Below are positions 29,901-42,500 of a stretch of DNA of 64,000 bases, piece by piece. Position 1 is the stretch's first letter, and the number at the start of each line of letters is the position of its first letter. This stretch comes from Nemopilema nomurai (Eukaryota > Cnidaria > Scyphozoa > Rhizostomeae > Rhizostomatidae): positions 868,001 to 932,000 of the forward strand of contig ML133502.1 in assembly GCA_003864495.1 (NCBI GenBank), read 5' to 3'. Made by a program: the position numbers and the translations under genes. Under the pieces are notes generated by a model, which saw only the letters and a list, made by a program, of their open reading frames with translations, ran no database searches and was not told the DNA's origin.

Positions 29901-32900
29901 TTGAATCCATATATATATATTTATCTATATATTTATATGTATCATGCGGTACATCTGAACATTAACGGTCATCTTAAGTTAAATATTAGTTGAAACTCAA
30001 GTTAATTGTGAACGACTGGAATCAAACCTTTTCTTTTAATATAACAGTTAAAATTTTGATGTTATTTTCCTGAATTATAGTTTTGGCCAATGTGGTGAAA
30101 ACAGGATTTCATTGCCTAACTTTGTGTCAGTAAATATGATTCTTAGTTCAAGGAAAAGCAGAAAGGTCCCTCTTTGTCAACTTGGTTGTGTATGCTTTGA
30201 AGAACCTGCTTGCATGCAAATCAGTCATAATCAACACATTTCTAGCTAAGTATACATTACCGTGTGTGTCAATTCGCCTCGTTTGAAGTGAGAGAATCTT
30301 CGAGAAGGCTCAACCGGAGACGAGGCTGCTGCTCTGTCAGTAAGGGAATTGCAGGTGTGCTCATGTGGATCCTGCGTGTTGAAAACGAGGGTTATGAAAA
30401 CGAGGGTGATAACAACGAGGCAATAGATTATGTTAAACGGCATGATTGAACAAGTGTTCATGGCTGCAAAGTCAAGGTCAAACTAAGAATTAAAGCCCTG
30501 ATGCTGCCTGACGCACTTTTTTGCAAACTCTTGTGGCTACATGATCTGACGCCTAAAGAGGACTGTTACATCGGCATGTTTATTGTGCAAGATAGAAATT
30601 TTATCATCAAATGAAGATTTTGAAGATTTCAAGATCTGTGTAAATCATATGGTGTATCGGTGAAATAATTTAGTATCTTAATATATTCGATCTTAGTAAC
30701 GCTGTTGGAGGTGTATCGGTGAAATAATTTAGTATCCTTAGCCGTATTAGCCTTTGTACAAGATGTTTCTTTCTCATTATTCTGATATAGTCACCATCAT
30801 CCATCTTCATGTAGTACATCTTGATTGAAGGGCAAAAGGTCCATGCTAACGATCCCGGGATCCTAACAGAGAGTTCATAAGCAGATTTTGTGATTCACAA
30901 TCTAATGACATTGATGCCACAAATGATTCAGCTTTCAAAGGAGGGGGTTGGGGGGGGGGGAGGTGATACAGCTGGCTGCAAAGTTCTCGCAATGTTTTAG
31001 GCCTCCTCTCACGGCTTGAGTTGAAGCAATTTGAGCTTCCATTGATCCTTGCCAAAGCAAGTTTATTTCTAGCAGAAAAGCATCGTCAGTTTTGATACAA
31101 AGATAGCAACTCACATGACTACTTACTATGCCTTTTGTTGGGGATGCGACGCAGTTCGTAAAGTCTTCAGCATTTGCCTTTTCGCTTTGGTTGAATGCAA
31201 GAGCTGTGTCTTTACCTTCTCCGTGTGATGGGTGGATGGGTGCTTTTCGGCTGAAGCAAGACAACAAGAATTTACACATGTTATATTCCAGTCTGTTTAA
31301 CAATATACTGTTTCAAAATGAGGTCATTAAGACCTCGCAACGTTTTCTACAGCTTGAGGCAATAATAGAAAAATGATATTAATAACTGCATCTACAAAAA
31401 TGGGCAGAAAATATACATTGAAATTTATGGTACAAGGAAGCAATGACGCCAGCTTCCCTTCTCCCGTAGTTACACTGCTTGACAACGAGCTACGTGTTTA
31501 TATATAGAGCCTTCAACATCTATTGAAAATTCTTATCCATTAGGAGGCTGTTGGAAGATTGCGAATCCACTCAAAGTACTAATTGTAGCTCGAATTGTTT
31601 GAATCACTGGAAAATTAGCTGAGCTACTCTAGTAAGCTAAACAATTATAAATTTTAATGTAAACCATCAAATTCTTTCATCATCAAAGCTTCGAACACTT
31701 GCAGTAAGCGTAACACTATTACTAAATAATTTTTTCATTCAAAATTGCTTCATTTTTAATATTTAGAAAAAGGTCTCTTACCTGCATTTAGCCAATAGGT
31801 CCATTAGCTTATGGTTGACTTTCATTATTGCAATATATACTATGTACAGTGACAACATAATTATGCTCTCGTATAGGTAAAATTTGCCATCCCATGCAAA
31901 CAGAATGAAAAGTATGATTGAGAGGCCGTAGAAAGTAGAATCTCTCGCCAGAGGCCGCCAGTCAAGGCACAAAGTCTGCAAAATAATCATAAAAATACCT
32001 CTTAAGAACCGACCATTTAGTATATCAAATCCTATTGAGTTACAAAACAACTAGAACTAAAATAACTCGAATAAATATTGGTGCTACGAACATGAAGTAC
32101 TTAAAAATGCATCGTGAACTATTCCGTTCAATATCAGATTCAAATCTCACTGCCGGCATCTGTTGACGACAAGTAAATGTTGTTGCTGTTGCTATTGGCT
32201 CTTATGGACTTAATCTAAATGTTAATCTAATTACAAGTAATTGTTAATAAATTCCAGGATACTCCTGCCTTTATATTCCAGGATACCCCTCATACTTGTG
32301 TCCAGGGTATAATTGTCACTAGATTGACAGCATACCATAATACTTTTTTACGCTTATTACAATTCAAACAGAGATATATGGTTAAAATAAAATCACGAGA
32401 ACTACCAATTGTGCCCCCATGCTTCGTCAAACAAGCCACACATTATTTTGGCTCTCGATTGCTTGAAACGACCCAGTTATATCACAGTCACAGAGCGTTC
32501 TACTTAACAATGCAGGAAGGTTTTGAACTTGAAGGTTTTGAACTTGAAGGTTTTGAACTTGAAGGTTTTTAATTGAAAGTACCTTGCCAGCAAAAGCGGA
32601 AGAGAGAGCAACGATTCCAAGAAGATTGAACACGGCGCTCCTGGAATTTAATTTGTATTAAATTATGAATAGACTGAAATGTCGTCCAAATCAAAGGGAA
32701 AGCGGCGACCTTTATCGGGTAGCGCTCCATCCTTATGAAGATTGAGAGTGAAAAACGACAAAGGCATAAATGGTGTGCTAAGAGTGGTAAAGCAACATTG
32801 GGAAGGTGAATAGATCGAGTTTACAGGGGAAATCTTTATCTCAGATCTGAATTGTCTTGTCTTCAAATGGAACAAAACTTGTAAACAAGTGCCGACAAAA

Positions 32901-34731
32901 TAAATATGCTTCTGGTCAGTTTTTAGTCTTTTTAAAACTTTTACATACTCTACAAAAATATACTTAAGTTTGCAGAAACTGGCTCCGCCATTTCTAGCTA
33001 TTGTGGAATAAGACTTGTTTTTCAAGCACAATGCTTTTGATGATATCAGATGAACAGCAACTTTTAGTTGAATAATGGGGGCACTTTGTGACTCGTCACT
33101 CACCCCACAATGGTCCCAACTCCCACATCGCTCTCGACAGTGACGCCTGCGATGGAGGTGAACAGTTCCGGTGCGGAGGAGCCGGCAGCCATGAACGTTG
33201 CCCCGGCAACGTCTTCTGAGAGGTCCAGCTTCTCGCTGATCACCTCTAGGGAGGGCACGAAGAAGTCATCGCAGACGATCGCCAAGGCTGTTGGGAAAAG
33301 GTTTTTTAGTAGCACATCGCTTGGGAATTAGGAGCCGATATTCAATTTGCGTACCTTAGGCCGCTTGGTTTCGTGAATTGCGAAATCTTAATAGATATAA
33401 GATAATTAAGAAGTCAGGTAATTAGTGAATATCTTATATATAAATCCGGGATGAATATTCCCCAGTTTTTGGGGAATCTCATTAAAATGTGTTATCGGAT
33501 TTACTCATGGTTGTAAAACAAAGTACATTGACAAATAGTTTTGATGCTATGTTTAAGTAAACGGTTATCTTTTAATTGTCGTACCCAGATAGAGGCTGCT
33601 TTGGTCAGCAAAATTTTGCCAGACTTCAACCCAAACAATGCTCAGATATTCCTGCTTAATCGACAGCCGACCAAGATTAGGATTCAAAGCCTTTAATGAA
33701 ATCACAGAACCTCAAAGCCTCGTTCTGAATTGTTCAATCTATCCATAGCCTATTGCAAGAGATCTCTGATTTATCCCAGTACTAAAGCCGAATGCGGTGA
33801 CTGAAGACTTACTTAACGCAAAGCACATGGCGCAAAACGCGAGACGTACCTACAAACACGGTGAAGATCAAGAAGACATAGAGCCCGACCCAGAGGTACG
33901 CCATGGACGGGGAATGCCATTCACTGGTGGGTTTGGAGTAGTTTCTTGCGAACCCAAGCTCAAAATCACACTTCTCCCACTCCACTGTGCTGAGCAGCTT
34001 TCGCGAGGCCACACCATCATTCTGCCACGCTCCAGAGTCGACTGAAATGCAAATTTGCAACTGGTAAACATGTTAGTGCCACTGGCGGTTTTAAGGACTT
34101 GGGGGCCCGGATCCGAAATCATCTGCGGGGCTCTTGTCTGCAATTTTTTTGTTAGTCAAGATTATTCTTCAAGCTCTTTTCCTTTTTGAAATTTTCCATG
34201 GTGGCAAAATGCGTCATTATTATTATCAAGGGAATATCCCAAAACGCTGTCATTCTTCTTTCACTAGTAAATTGGCAAAATCACTTTAAAATACGGAAAA
34301 CCATGCCATTGGATGCCAAGGGCTTAAGAAAGTTATTAAGGGAATATCCACAAAGCATTGTCAATTTACATTCACAGGTGAAGTAAAAAAACCAGTTGAA
34401 AATTATGCCATCGGAAGTATAAGGGTTAAATTCTCGTTGAAGCGATGTCGTCCTGAACATTCTATCCGAATAGCCGAATGTCTGGAATGAGACAGTGTTG
34501 CTGCAAGCATGTTTCAGGTTTATTGTACTTCAAATCGTGGAGAAAGGCCAAAAGTATCGAAAACGTCGACATAACAGTAATGTTTCCAATAATAATGTGT
34601 TCCATACCTGTGTCTGAGCTTCCAAATGACTTGTTGAAGATTACCTTTTTACATAGCAAAACAGTAATGATCAACAGAAAGCTCCTTTTCAGCCATACCG
34701 AACTCTTCTGTCGTCGAAAGCTCAAGGCCAT
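26928..34731 (-). CDS. SLC24-family K+-dependent Na+/Ca2+ exchanger (NCKX), 647 aa
   Basis: NCKX proteins export calcium in exchange for sodium, with potassium co-transported, across the plasma or organelle membranes. Ten coding exons: 34608-34731, 33850-34041, 33104-33287, 32583-32640, 31782-31975, 31127-31250, 30261-30371, 28958-29536, 28408-28578 and 26928-27134; 1944 bases in phase, ending in TAG. Residues 1-41 hold a hydrophobic leader ([10 protein letters not shown]). Alpha-1 repeat: [30 protein letters not shown] (Glu 146) and [16 protein letters not shown] cytosolic loop of about 170 residues is rich in Ser, Glu and Lys. Alpha-2 repeat: GTSVPD (Asp 523) and [15 protein letters not shown] (Asp 550). 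Asp at the end of SNVFD marks potassium-dependent members; NCX proteins have another residue there. The helix after it reads [11 protein letters not shown], with an extra acidic residue relative to the usual FDILVGLG. The paralogue is not decided. The exon 7 acceptor (30371) was chosen because it alone keeps phase and extends RRFSHFKRG, a loop motif also seen in vertebrate members. Confidence 0.93.
28372..28401. repeat. 13-bp repeat carrying two E-boxes next to the exon 9 donor of SLC24
   Basis: The unit CGTGACATA(A/G)ACA occurs at 28372 and 28385, and a partial third starts at 28398. It creates CACGTG at 28383 and 28396. On the gene strand the second box starts six bases after the donor GT at 28407 (GTAAGTCACGTG). 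Confidence 0.75.
29775..29938. repeat. TA-rich palindromic tracts in SLC24 intron 7
   Basis: Two TATATA-rich tracts (about 29775-29820 and 29909-29938) contain TTTATATATATATAAA-like self-complementary sequence and flank about 90 bases of ordinary intron. Confidence 0.8.
30651..30737. repeat. 28-bp direct repeat, period 59, in SLC24 intron 6
   Basis: GGTGTATCGGTGAAATAATT and the following TAGTATC occur at 30651 and again at 30710 with no mismatch, so the duplication looks recent. Confidence 0.85.
30941..30963 (+). other. G-rich tract, possible G-quadruplex, SLC24 intron 6
   Basis: G5, TT and an 11-G run lie in succession on the plus strand, which is the template strand of SLC24. Fold formation is inferred from composition only. 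Confidence 0.4.
32516..32570. repeat. 15-bp tandem repeat, 3.7 copies, in SLC24 intron 4
   Basis: GAAGGTTTTGAACTT repeats at 32516, 32531 and 32546, with ten bases of a fourth copy. It lies 12 bases past the exon 4 donor on the gene strand. Because the unit is 15 bases long, both strands stay open across it. Confidence 0.9.
34227..34430. repeat. Degenerate 110-bp duplication in SLC24 intron 1
   Basis: AAGGGAATATCC followed by similar text (CATTGTCAATTTACATTCAC against CGCTGTCATTCTTCTTTCAC) occurs near 34228 and 34337. Identity falls after about 40 bases. Confidence 0.5.
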
Positions 34732-36300
34732 TTTCTACGGAGAGGAAAGCATGGTTTAACGCACAGAAAACTAAACCTGCCGTAGCCTTGAATATTCCGA
34801 ACCATGCAGGCCAAAGACGGGAGCAATGTGTCCAGCTAAACAGATGATGCGAATCGGGGGCTCAGTTGTGCGAGCGAACTTCAATGAATACTAAACGCAT
34901 CCCGTGGCACTTTGAGACCGAAACTTGGCCTGCGTAAGTCCATAGAGACAGCTGATGTTGACAGTGACAAAGCTGCTTGCATTGTACCAAGGGGACCAGT
35001 TGCCATGTGGAGAACAAGGATTGATGGTTCAGAGAGTGGCTTTTGAGAGCCTGTTTGTCGTTGCATTAAACCTTGGTCCATAGCAATTCACATGGGATTG
35101 TTTCTGTATAAACGTTCGCTACTTGGTAAACACGAAAGGGCTTGTGTTGGCTCTCTTCCTCATAAAAAGCACATCACATCCGCATTTTGTCAGAGCCTCG
35201 TGGTGTATCATCTCAAACGCGTGTATCTGCTATCAAACTATCTGCGTACAAATCACAAGGAGGCAGAGAGACAAAGTACCTCTGGCACCATCAGGGCAAA
35301 AATGGCCATATATTCTGCACAATGCAAGTTTATTGACATTTTCATTCAAGACTATAAATGTGGTTTAATCAAACATTTACTTGTGTCAATATTTACTAAA
35401 TAGTTGACAAATTTGACACCCTGTTCCTTTGAAAATTCTTAAAAACCACCAACTGTACAGTGAAAATTTAATCCTCAATCCAAAGTCTCCTCAACAGTTT
35501 GTGATCTACCCCTAAATCTGCCCTTTCCGTTAATTATCCTTCTTAAAAGAGTAGAGCCTTCTTTAGCCAAAATTTAAAGGCATACTTTACAACTTCATGT
35601 TATTCTAAAACGGTAAAACTTTCTATGAATCCTAAATAACGTTACTTATAACACTTCCATAGAGTTAAAATCTATCTTCGAAATCCGTTCCAAGTTTTCT
35701 TTTATTCCCGTATTTCTATATTGATGTCTGTTTAGGTAGATACCTGTTTCCCGTCAATCGCTAAGTATTCGATGCCAAGTTGTCAAGGCTGTTCATGCGA
35801 CCTTTCAAGTTACCTATTGCTTGGATATTCTACAGAATGGTCGACCTGGATATTTTATCAGGGTCTCTCCAGAACAAAACCAAAGAATCCTATCCTCAGG
35901 CCAGGAAGAGGACAAGCGAAAGAAGTCAGAAGGCGCAGAAAAATTCAATCTGGATTTCACTCTGTTACAAGAAATCCTTCAATTGAAAAACAAATTTTGC
36001 AGGATTGCGTTTGATTAACCTGGACATTTTATCTGTGATCGTGTTGCTTTTCCATTTTTGTTGTTGTAGATCCTTGCTTTGTTCTCGCTGAGAGCATCTC
36101 TGCAGCATTGATTGTAGGCCTAATGGAAGTATTTCGACTGATCTCACAGGTCCTTCCAGCAAACAGAATCAATTTTGTAATTTCTTCAAAGAGGCAGTCA
36201 GCAGCTCCCACCTACTCTTGCCCAAAAAAGCATCTATTTGCGATGGATTTATGTTTGTTGATTAGAGTTGCTCCGTTGCGTTTAAAACGTTTAAAACATT

Positions 36301-36545
36301 AGGTGCGAGGATGGCTCAGTGGCTAGAGGGGCTGACAATGGACCAAAGGGTCCGTGGCTCGAGTCCCTGGCATGAACAAACTTTCACCCAGAGTGAAGAG
36401 AGTTGCCAGCTCTCTGTAATTCCAGGCATAAGGAATCACGAGGTGTGATCTTATCGCGGGGATGGATCAAGCCACTGTTAGATAAGCTTAAGCGTCCCAG
36501 TGTCCAAAAACTACCTTCGGTAGCTAGGTAGAAACAAATACAATT
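36301..36545 (+). mobile_element. tRNA-derived SINE
   Basis: A box A match TGGCTCAGTGG (36312-36322) and a box B match GGCTCGAGTCC (36356-36366) are 33 bases apart, as in a long-variable-arm tRNA head. The head is followed by about 170 bases of unrelated body containing TTGCCAGCTCTCTGTAATTC and CTACCTTCGGTAGCTAGGTAG, a short hairpin, and an A-rich tail (GAAACAAATACAATTATTG). No flanking duplication was seen, so the exact ends are uncertain. No second copy was found in the window. Confidence 0.7.
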
Positions 36546-39500
36546 ATTGCTGTAATGTTACTAAATACCAATACGTTGCCATTAAGGAAAATTATCAGCT
36601 TGAAGGAAAGGCAGTGATAAACACAGGATAGATAAACAATCGACTCACCAGCTACACCGTCTCACTGTTCTGTTCCCCTTTGAGTCGACAATAGACGGCA
36701 AAGCAGAAAATCGCTGAAATCCAACATTGATTAAATCGTCAACAATAATTTCAAAATTATTTTCCGAAAATATTCTATGCAATTAGCATAAATGCATTCT
36801 TGGCTGAACTAGATCCTCGACTTGCAGTTTTGTTTTGTTTTTAAACAGCAATTCTCAGCAAAATCTCAACAGGCCTAGGCTGCCTGCAAAGTAATTTGCC
36901 TGTACGTTAAAAAATGGTTTAAAACATTTTCTTATTCGAATGGTTGTCATGAAGAGGCTGATTTGAAGAAAAAGAGGCTGAGTTGGCGAGAAAATTAGCC
37001 CGGGCTGTCAGCACTCGTAGCATTGAATAAGTGAATTTCATCATCAGCATGATGAGAACGAGGCCTAGGTTTTGGCGCGTAGCTTTCGAAGTTCATGGGC
37101 GTGTGGATTTAATCTGTTGCACAAAAATAACAGAGTCTGAGAGTGTGTAATCTGCTAATTGAAAGTTCTTTAAAGCCTTTAGAGGTATATTGCTGTATCA
37201 AAAGATTATGGCCATTTAGCAAAGGATTTCATTCAAATTTGCTACGTTCCTTCCGTTTGACATGAAACTTTTTGCAATCGTCGTACTGTGGAAATGGTTT
37301 CACATGAATTCACATGGTGTTGCCAATCAGTCTTTCGTATTGAGAGTTTATGAGACTGCGCAGAACAGCAAAGTATTCGTCAAACGGTAGATTCCGTTGT
37401 TCCGTGCAGCACAGCACGGGGTCCTGGGTAAGTGACAAAATACGAATTCACTGTTTAAGCTTTTTGCAAGCTACTGCCTTTATCTCAAGCTCAAATAGTC
37501 CATTAGTGCACAGAAGATGGGTGAATTCTACCTTACTTTCCCATCAACTAATAATGTTTAGGTTCTCATAAAACAAAACTTATTCAAATTTATCTCATCC
37601 TAAGGTAGGAAATCAATGTCTTGATTTCTTAACTTATGATGCCTTGTTATGATGACCAGTACAGCCCTATAGTACAAGGATATTCAGCTGCAATGATTCA
37701 AGCATAAATGCAAAATGATTGACACAATTCGTGAGTCATCAAAGTCAGTTCTGTTTTGATGCATAGCCAGAGAATTAATCCATCAAGTCACTTGCTTTCT
37801 TGGGGATGAGTCTATCGATTTTATCTTATACTTTACTTAGTCAGCTCATGAATTTCATCCAGTATTTACATTAAAGTTTTAACTAGTCATGTGCTTGCTC
37901 TTCAGTAGCTCTACAGCCGAAGCTTTTTTAGTAAAGTCTATCTTTAGGCCCAAGCTCGGAACTTTTACAATGCTAGCCGGGGTTGACAAGAAACAATTAC
38001 ATGTAGGAAACATAATGAGGTTTTTGAAAGAGACGCCTAGTTTTTCAGTTCATCCTAAATGTTCTTACCATTTGGTAGCATGTCTCTCCGTGTACGTATA
38101 TTTCATTTATCAAAAGTCAGACCCGAACAACAATAGAATTATTACTGTGTTGATAATGAAGCAGAGAGTAGTCGACCTCGATTTATTCACCCCCATGGCC
38201 TTTTCACAGCCCCTTATAAGATGACAAGCACCAGCTTCTGTTATGCCTTAAATAAGCCATCACGTGGCTAGTCCGCTCAACCACCTTTTAATCTTGGCCC
38301 ACAACTAGACAAATTATTGAGCTGCTTCTCTAACAACTACCACTAAAAGGAGGCATCGATGGATATCAGTTTGATTTAAAACGTACCTTCACTGCAGCTG
38401 TCTTTATGTGGTGTTCTTTCCAGGTAAAAGCAATGTCGCCAAGCATCTGATATCACCGGCTGAAAGAGCCATTATTGTAGATCCACGTTGGTGTAAGAAC
38501 TGAAGATCAAGCGATAATGATATTTGGCAGGAACATTAAACCCACGTAAAGTGCTTATCGACATTGGTATTAGCAATAATTGCATTCTAACGCTTTAACA
38601 TGCAGGTCAAACGGGTTCAAGCAATGGCCAGGACGGATACAGTTCATTAAAAGTCAGGAAGATATTACAATACATTGCCTGTAAGTGCCAAACTGCCAAT
38701 GAAATGCTGCCCAGCTTAAACAAAATGATCGTAAACTTTCCTTTCTGACTGTCTGCAATTGCCTGAAAAAGTTCTAACAACTTTAGCCCAAATCTGTTCA
38801 ACACATGAAAAATTATCAAACGACGAATTCTCAAAATGGCAAATCAAACGAGCCTTCTGGTTTAATATAAATGAGATTTCAACATTGTTCTGAACAACTT
38901 CAACAAGGCATATAACATCTTACTCAATTTTTTATTCACTTATGAATAGAAGTGGATATGGAAGATAAAAATGTTTTATTTTGGCATCCTGAGAGTAGTT
39001 CTGATCGTGATTGCAAAAAGTTTCGAAATCAAAAAAATAACACCCTTAAAAAACAAAAATAACACCCTTTAATAAAAGCCTAAATTGTTGCAATCATTGC
39101 GTGTTTGTGAATTTTTGGCCTCTAAAGAACCTGATTTGATTCGCTGGTATTTCGCACAGTCAGTAGGTATCTTCCTTTGCTAGGCCCTGATCCTGTCTAA
39201 ATGGATTCAGCATCTTCTTCAAGTTTTGTTGGAAAAGACACGAGCCTAGTTTCACCAGCTCTTGCTGAGAAGAGATTGCAAAGCATGGATCTGAGGAGGC
39301 TTTGTTTTTATAGACAATTTTTCTCATTGGTTAAGTTCAAGGCAACTGGAAGTTTTCATCAAGTTAAGTCATTTTCTCTTAGTTGAAACATATGATAACA
39401 GACTATTCTTCCAAGTCTTTCTCATAATGGATCAAAATGTCATCTAACCTCGTCATGAATTTGCTGCCTCGGTTGAGCTCCCTCTAAGCCTCGAATCAAT

Positions 39501-42500
39501 GGTCAATCGAAAGTCCATATTTCCCTAATATTCACTTATGTTTTCCTTCTGGGACAAGTCTAATAACCTAATAACCTGCAGTATTAGCACTTGTGGCCAA
39601 GTATTAAGTACTTGATGCAGCGAATCGTGCCGATTCTACGTAAGTTGTATCAATAATTCAATCGTAACATTCATAGATAAATTTTAACTTCTAGAGAACT
39701 ATTTAGAAAAATTTAATACAAAGTACTTGAAAAGTCCTATTTTCTCGTAAGAACGGTGTGTATCTTCGATCTACCTCCATTAGCACCCTTGTGTCAACCT
39801 CCTATTGAAAGCGAGGGTGAAAACTAGAAAGGCCTGGTATGGATACCTGTTTGCTTGCGTCATTTATCATAGTTTGAGATTTTTCTCTGCTGATGACTTC
39901 AAATAAAAGACAAAAAGAATAAAAGAGTTTTACTTTAAATGCTCTTGCTCCGCCTGTTATCGTTCCAAAGAGTAGAAAACGTCAAAGATGGCCTATTTCC
40001 CTGTCCATAGTAATATCGTTCACAACGTAAAATTTCTTCCTAATGATTCTTGCAGAAACATTTCAGGGCAATTTAAAGATCAAAAGCTATGCAGTTGCTT
40101 TAAAACTCTCAAAGCACAGTACTGCACAGTGCTGCAAAAATTTTATACGCCAGCCCACCAGTAACGTTTCCGACCCGGTCATAATGTACAAACTACAAAA
40201 CATAGAGTTGTCAACGTTGGCATCTCAACAAGAAATGAGGCTGAATTTGTCTACAGACTCTACGGAACTACAGACTTTGAGCTAGCTCTCTCATAAGAGC
40301 TGAAAACATAAGCTCACAAGATGCTCAATTCTGGTGACAATGAAATGGTCGGCACCATTGTTTCTACAGGCAATCGCATTTAACAAGGGATACAGATTAA
40401 ATCACTTCCGGATTAGGCAGGCAACGGTTAAGCAGATGACTTTTTATAGACTTTTAATGACTTGGTTGACATCACCAGAATTATGCACTGTAAGAAGACC
40501 CTAGGACTGCTATGTCAGTATTACCCTAGGAATGCCATGTCAAGCATCAGAAGTTGTCTGTGTACAAAGATGTTTTAAAACCCAGGTACATGGCACACTT
40601 GAGTACTCTTGCACTGTTTTGAACGCAATATCTAGAACAATGTCGAGATACTTTAGAGGAATAAATAAAGATCTGTGAAATGTCCGTACAACAAAAGCGG
40701 CAGGTTTCCTAGTCCTAGGATCGTGATTGGAGAACTTGAGTGGAAACCATTGACTGAAAATCAGTTTCTCAAACTCTATCTATACAAGGCTTACAAGTAC
40801 TTTATAGACACCATGTTGCCATGGGAACATCTCCAACCATTCGTTCTTTCCAAGCGTTGCAAAGTTGTGGAACAGTGTGTTTGCTTACAAAAGAGACAAA
40901 CAGCCATAGCAAGTTCCGATATCGTTTATGAAGTAGCCTTTGACGCTGATTATAATTTTTATGTCAAGGTATACTTTTGCCATCCTCATTCTTGGCCAGT
41001 TGGACCATAGTACAAAAACTAAAATAATTTATTTACTTAATTTTCATTGTAGTCGAGTGCACTCCAAGCAAGTAATCAACCAACAATGTGCAAAGAACTA
41101 GGGTAGGTAGGCATATAACAATGTATAAGCAAATACTGGTAGTGTCACGTGACTAACTTTTGCCAAAGAACTCAACAAAAGGAAAGCGACTAGAAGAACA
41201 ATTTACCGGTTATCCATCCTTGCCTAAGAACTTTCTGAATATATACTAATTGGCCAGATGATGGCTACTTTTTTAACTTGCCTTTAACCAAAAATACCAC
41301 TCGAGTGACTTAATTTGCTTTTCAAACTCGGTATTGCTCCTTGCTATGGTTTTTAGGGTGATTAAGTATGATGCATGATTAGGGATAATCCGCCCAAGGA
41401 ACAAAAATTGAACCAAGCTCCTGCAAATTAAACCAAGCTCTTACTGAGACGTTCCAAAGCAGTTTAACTATTGAACTAGTGGGTAAGTGTTACTATCTTT
41501 TGATCCAAAGGGGCAAGTCGAAATTCACGTACGTGAGTTAAGTACCATTATGGTTGAGACTGGTGCAAATGCAGGGAAGTGGAGGGGCCAAGGGAGATTT
41601 TAACAATTATAACAAAAGATGTTTAAAAAAGCTCTATTGCCTTACAAAAAAGTGGTGAAGGGGACATGGCAATTTCATGGAAAACCATGGCTTCCAGCCT
41701 ACACACAAAAGCACGACCCCTTGATGGAGAAACTCTCGTGGCTTCGAATCAAGGAAAGTGTTACTAATCACAAAGCCAAATAAACATTGACAGGACTGGA
41801 TACTCTACAGAACACACTCCATTGGAATTAAACCAAACAGCACTTGATCAACATAAACATTGGGGCTACGGAAGCAAATTTGATGGAGATTTAAGACAAA
41901 GTTTCTTTTTGAGAATCATCGTAAACTACAAAAGGCTTTCCATGGATCAGCAAACAACAGGAGAGAGGAAATTGTTGCGACTGCAAATGCAGAAATAGCT
42001 CAGGTCATCCAACTTATACCTAAAACCACATTGCAGGCATCTACGAATGCAGGGCGCCAAATCAGAACAACACTAGGCCAATATTTGAGGGCATGAAATT
42101 TGTTGTGGCATCAGCAGGTTCTTTTGAACCGTGAGCTGAAAGAGAGTTGGCAAAATCCTGCTGCATCTTCAACCAAAAAGCGAAATTCTTCAGTTCTTGG
42201 TTAGGGCTTTATCCAAAAAGGAAGATTTAATCTTCAAAGAGAATTAAATTTGGCGAATAAATAGTTCAGAAGAAGGCAGGCATCTGTATATGCTCATTAG
42301 GGGTTTTCGTTGCCTCGCACCCAAAGGTAATCATCTAGTACGGGATCTGAGAATATCTCATAAACTGCTAGGTTAAGAAAAAGTTTGAGAAAACAATAAC
42401 ATGAACAGAGAATTGTTTTAGTGTAACATTATTTGTTTACTGGCAAATCTAGCAAATTGGTGAGAGATCCTCATTCATTCATACCCTGATAAGGAATGTT

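Noticed and set aside
30261..30361. Later AG sites as the acceptor for SLC24 exon 7
   Set aside because: The acceptors next to the AGCAGCAG run put exon 7 out of phase with exon 6; the CAG before 30371 keeps phase and is better preceded by pyrimidines than the ATGAG alternative.
32663..33103. 146-codon minus-strand frame
   Set aside because: It lies in SLC24 intron 3 between exons 33104-33287 and 32583-32640, and shows no domain or conserved phase.
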